NCBI RefSeq assembly: GCF_900111765.1 | Contig: NZ_FOIB01000011.1 | Coordinates: 310,001 to 374,000 of the forward strand | Reading direction: 5' to 3' | DNA length: 64,000 nt | From: Myxococcus fulvus | GTDB lineage: Bacteria; Myxococcota; Myxococcia; Myxococcales; Myxococcaceae | In this document: piece by piece, positions 61,034 to 64,000 of the stretch | Numbering within the stretch: the stretch's first letter is position 1 | Layout: the number at the start of each line of letters is the position of its first letter | Notes under the pieces: generated by a model | Databases searched by the model: none | What the model was told of the DNA's origin: nothing | Seen by the model: the letters and a program-made list of their open reading frames with translations, nothing else | Program-made: the position numbers and the translations under genes

Positions 61034-61924
61034 ATGAAATCTGCGTTCAAGGGGGAGCAGGCGAAGGCCGTGCTTTCGCGGTGGCACGAGCGCTTTCGCG
61101 GGCGCCTGCGGGTGCCCACCGAGAGTCGGATGGTGAAGACCCGCCTTGGTGACACGCATGTGCTGGTGGGCGGGCCGGAAGGAGGGCCCGAGGTCGTCGT
61201 GCTTCACGGCGCGCTCGCGAGCTCCGCCCATGTGCTCCACGAGTTGGCGCCGTTGATGGAGCGATTCCGTCTCCACGCGGTGGACGTCGTCGGCCAATCG
61301 GTGAAGAGCGCGGACGTGCGGCCCTCGGTGTCCAACAACGCGTATGGCGAGTGGCTGCGAGACGTCCTCGACGGGTTGTCGCTCCAGCGCCCGCACGTGG
61401 TGGGGGTGAGCTGGGGCGGCTTCGTGTCCATCCGGCTCGCGGCCTGCGCCCCTGAGCGCATCGACAGACTCGTCCTGCTGTTCCCCGCGGGGGTGGTGAA
61501 CGGCTCGCACTGGGAGGGACTCACCAAGGTGGCCCTCCCGATGATGCTCTACCGGATGTCCCCGACCGAGCGGCGCTTGAAGGCCTTCGTGCGACACCTG
61601 CTCACGACCACGGATGACGACTGGGCGCCCTTCCTCGGTGACGCCGTGCGGGCCTGCAACATGGACATGCGCGTCCCCGCGCTCGCGACGCCCGAGGAGC
61701 TCACGCGGTTGACGTCGCCCACCCTCGTGCTGGCCGGTGACGGGGATGTGAGCTTCCCGGGCGCGAAGCTGCTCGCCCGCGCGCGAGTGCTCTTCCCGAC
61801 ACTCGCCGACCAGGAGCTCATCGAGGACTGTCGGCACTGCCCGCCGACGACGGACGCCTTTCGTCAGTGGCTGGCCGTGCGAATCGGTGACTTCCTGCGG
61901 GCAAGCCGACCCGTGAAGGGTTGA
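61034..61924 (+). CDS. Alpha/beta hydrolase
   Basis: 296 residues with no signal peptide. Fold hallmarks are VVVLHGALASSAHVL (oxyanion region), VVGVSWGGFVSIRLA with the nucleophilic Ser, and LVLAGDGDVSFPG with the acidic residue. The expected C-terminal His is in EDCRHCPPTTDAF. The N-terminal 40 residues are a basic lead-in. It might be a carboxylesterase or a lipase-like enzyme, and lies about 180 bases before the class 3-type lipase gene on the same strand. Substrate unknown. Confidence 0.82.
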   Translation: MKSAFKGEQAKAVLSRWHERFRGRLRVPTESRMVKTRLGDTHVLVGGPEGGPEVVVLHGALASSAHVLHELAPLMERFRLHAVDVVGQSVKSADVRPSVSNNAYGEWLRDVLDGLSLQRPHVVGVSWGGFVSIRLAACAPERIDRLVLLFPAGVVNGSHWEGLTKVALPMMLYRMSPTERRLKAFVRHLLTTTDDDWAPFLGDAVRACNMDMRVPALATPEELTRLTSPTLVLAGDGDVSFPGAKLLARARVLFPTLADQELIEDCRHCPPTTDAFRQWLAVRIGDFLRASRPVKG

Positions 61925-62102
61925 CGAAAAATTCCCCTGTCGACGAAGGCCGGACACCTCTGACACGTCAAGTGCCCGCGATGACGCGTCAAGCGTCTGG
62001 CAGGGATTCAAAAATGCGTGTGATTGCATTGGGGCGCGCCTCGAGCGCGCTGGCATGCCTTCTGCTTCGAGCGCGGCACCACCCTCAACGGAGGAATCTC
62101 AT
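61925..62102 (+). promoter_or_regulatory. Intergenic region before the lipase-like gene
   Basis: 178 bases with a TGACGAAAAATTCC stretch at its start and a strong GGAGG at 62090-62094 eight bases before ATG 62103. It probably holds the lipase promoter. No operator is recognised. Confidence 0.4.
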
Positions 62103-63326
62103 ATGAAGGTCGTGCAGCCCATCAATCCAGGCGGGAGCTACAACATCATCCAGACGGTCTACCGCCTCTCGCGGTTCTCCGGCCTGGGGGATGGAATCGA
62201 GGACACGGCCTCCAACATCGCGCTCAAGCTGGGGCCCATCATCGACGGCGCGTTGACGCAGAATGCGCAGCAATTGGGCACGTGGACGCGGGTATGGGGC
62301 CCTTGTGTCTATCAAACGGACAAGGACTGCTCGGGGAAGGGGCGCGTGTCGAAGGTGGCCGACAACGTCATGTACGTGGCCTACAACAAGCAGGCGGACT
62401 GCTACGTCGTGGCGATTGCTGGCACCAACGGGAACCAGGACACGGCGCACAACTGGTACGACACGGACTGCCTGGACAACAACGTCTCGGTCACGGTGCC
62501 CTACCCGATGGGCATCACCCCGACGAACAGCACCAACCCCAGTCGCTCCAACATCGGGAATGTCTCGCAGGGGGCGGCCTGGGGGACCACGAATCTGCTG
62601 AACATGCTGGACCCTGGGACGAATCAGTCGCTGCAGAGCTTCCTGGGGACGAAGGAGTCGTCCACGTCGACGCTGGTCTTCACCGGGCACAGCCTGGGAG
62701 GCTCGCTCTGCCCGACGTTGGCTCGCTGGCTCTATCCGAGCATCTTCGACATCAAGCGGTGGAGCGATGTCTTCGTGCTGCCGACGGCCGCTCCGACGAC
62801 GGGAGACCAGGGGTTCGTCAACTACTTCGGCGGGCTCTTCGTGCCGACGTACATCACCGGCATCCCGAACTATGGCTACTGGAACCAGGTCATCACGAAC
62901 GTGTACGACGTGGTGCCGCATGGCTGGACCAACCTGATGAACGTCCAGCCGCCCAGCGTGCAGAACGACGTCGTGTGGGACTACGTCAAGAACACGTCCA
63001 TCCAGACGCTCTACGGCCCGCTCTCGGGCCCCTTCGGGCTCGACGCCAACCTCGCCTATGGGACCATCCACCCGCTGTACGAGCGGGTTCCGACCCCGAA
63101 TCCCTACGTCAGGCTGCCTTCGCAGTTCTTCATGCCGTCGCCGCTGCCCGCCCCGCCGTCGGACTTCGCGGACTTCATGACGACGGTGGGGCAGCAGCAC
63201 ATCGATGCCTATGATGCCTTCTTCGGGGTGCCCGCCACCGTGGCGAGGCCGAAGGTCAGCCTCCTGAGCGCTTCGCCCGGCGCGGGGACGAAGGAGGGCT
63301 CCGCGCCGACGCGCAACATCGCCTGA
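62103..63326 (+). CDS. Class 3 lipase-like enzyme
   Basis: About 407 residues from ATG 62103 with a strong GGAGG upstream. The fold of class 3 lipases is suggested by YVVAIAGTNGNQDTAHNW (strand and lid), LVFTGHSLGGSLCPTLA with the nucleophilic Ser, and late Asp and His candidates (YDVVPHGW, TIHPLYE). There is no signal peptide. It could hydrolyse lipids or polyhydroxyalkanoate-type substrates. Length is above the usual 270-300, with extra C-terminal sequence ending in Ser/Pro-rich residues. Confidence 0.82.
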   Translation: MKVVQPINPGGSYNIIQTVYRLSRFSGLGDGIEDTASNIALKLGPIIDGALTQNAQQLGTWTRVWGPCVYQTDKDCSGKGRVSKVADNVMYVAYNKQADCYVVAIAGTNGNQDTAHNWYDTDCLDNNVSVTVPYPMGITPTNSTNPSRSNIGNVSQGAAWGTTNLLNMLDPGTNQSLQSFLGTKESSTSTLVFTGHSLGGSLCPTLARWLYPSIFDIKRWSDVFVLPTAAPTTGDQGFVNYFGGLFVPTYITGIPNYGYWNQVITNVYDVVPHGWTNLMNVQPPSVQNDVVWDYVKNTSIQTLYGPLSGPFGLDANLAYGTIHPLYERVPTPNPYVRLPSQFFMPSPLPAPPSDFADFMTTVGQQHIDAYDAFFGVPATVARPKVSLLSASPGAGTKEGSAPTRNIA

Positions 63327-63509
63327 GGTCGAAGACGCGAGGCGCGCCCCCGTCGTGCCATCGACGGGGGCTTGCTGTGCGGAGAGGAGCGCACGCCCCG
63401 CCAGGAGCGCGGGGCCCCGACCACCCGGGTGTGTGGGCGGGCTTGCCTCTACAGAGAAGCAGCTCATCGGCGAGCCCGCGAGGCGAGCCACCGAACGACA
63501 GCCGAGCCT

Positions 63510-64000
63510 CTACGGGGAGACGCTCGTCCGAGCCAGGGTGTCCACGAGCGGCAGGGTCTCGAGCGTGCTCGCTATCCAGGGCAGCTCCTCGACATACGTC
63601 CCGTCGTGGAGCAGCTGCGAGTAGTGCATATAGCGCTCGGAGAGCGCGCCCAGTCGCGCATGGGCTCCGGCAATCATGCAGTCGCCCACCGGGTCATCTC
63701 CCGTCACGCCGGGGAGGTTCGCCGTCGACGCGCGACAGACCAGGGGGGCCGACGACGGCGGCTTGGGCTTCCTGGTGTCGAGATGAGGCTGGTCCACCAG
63801 CGGGTAGAACACCCCGCCCTCACAGGGCTTGCCCACGCTCGACGCGGGCGCGCAGGCGTAGGCGTTGAACGCGATGACGAACGTGTTGCTGAGCTGTGGG
63901 CTCGAGACCATGTCGACTGGCACGGAGCGCTGGCCGAAGAGCAGGCTCGAGAGGAGGTCATCGGTGGTGAGCGCGACAGGGAACCCCAGGCGCGTGAAGG
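63510..64000 (-). CDS. Hypothetical protein, N-terminus cut by window edge
   Basis: The frame is open from the window end back to a stop at 63510, giving about 163 residues of the C-terminal part. It includes FGQRSVPVDMVSSPQ, VIAFNAYACAP, STANLPGVTGDDPVGDC and ERYMHYSQLLHDGTY. Four Cys suggest an exported, disulphide-bonded protein. I see no family motif. The upstream start lies outside the window. Confidence 0.6.
   Translation of the reverse strand, partial: FTRLGFPVALTTDDLLSSLLFGQRSVPVDMVSSPQLSNTFVIAFNAYACAPASSVGKPCEGGVFYPLVDQPHLDTRKPKPPSSAPLVCRASTANLPGVTGDDPVGDCMIAGAHARLGALSERYMHYSQLLHDGTYVEELPWIASTLETLPLVDTLARTSVSP

Overview
The window is very GC-rich, gene-dense DNA. Its many secreted lipoproteins and metalloproteases, a HEIGH-type (M57) protease, an eukaryote-like Ser/Thr kinase and a large lipid/polyketide locus fit a myxobacterium (Myxococcota, most likely the Myxococcus/Corallococcus/Pyxidicoccus group). 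This assignment is an inference from gene content; no rRNA or tRNA gene is visible, and I saw no insertion sequence, phage or CRISPR array.

Layout. Positions 1-8342 hold accessory genes: an edge-truncated Ala/Lys-rich protein, an M11-like lipoprotein protease, a TetR/MFS pair, a conserved hypothetical, a HEIGH protease with two LCCL domains and a membrane-anchored unknown. Positions 8742-33049 hold the centrepiece, a ten-gene, single-strand, tightly overlapping operon: KS-KS-AT, five ACP-like domains plus KR, C45-type acyltransferase fused to DH, KS-KS, Sfp-type PPTase, DH, KS-KS with a wrecked AT, KS-KS-DH, a membrane-anchored HHxxxDG acyltransferase and a free-standing acyltransferase. Positions 33025-36889 carry a converging alpha/beta hydrolase, then a GntR regulator divergent from an FAH/VOC/NodB-type operon. 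Positions 36929-43910 hold a two-component system, a giant LamG plus IPT/TIG protein and two paralogous Cys-rich lipoproteins. Positions 44062-64000 hold a methyltransferase/MOCOS-like fusion, membrane proteins, an asparaginase, an AbgT transporter, an M17 aminopeptidase, a kinase, an SGNH hydrolase, a GH16 enzyme and lipases.

The central locus resembles secondary-lipid (PUFA/Pfa-like) synthases in its tandem ACPs and hot-dog dehydratases, but differs in telling ways. In three of four double-KS proteins the first KS has lost its active-site Cys (Tyr, Tyr, Ala), so each looks like a chain-length-factor/KS pair fused in the order CLF-KS. The four well-conserved ACP-like domains carry Thr where the phosphopantetheine-bearing Ser should be, and the fifth carries Ala, although the operon encodes a PPTase with intact motifs. 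There is a KR and three DH domains but no enoyl reductase and no thioesterase; a C45 Ntn-acyltransferase domain and an HHxxxDG acyltransferase are the candidate release enzymes. My reading is an assembly line for a polyene-type or polyunsaturated acyl chain released as an ester or amide. The product is unknown.
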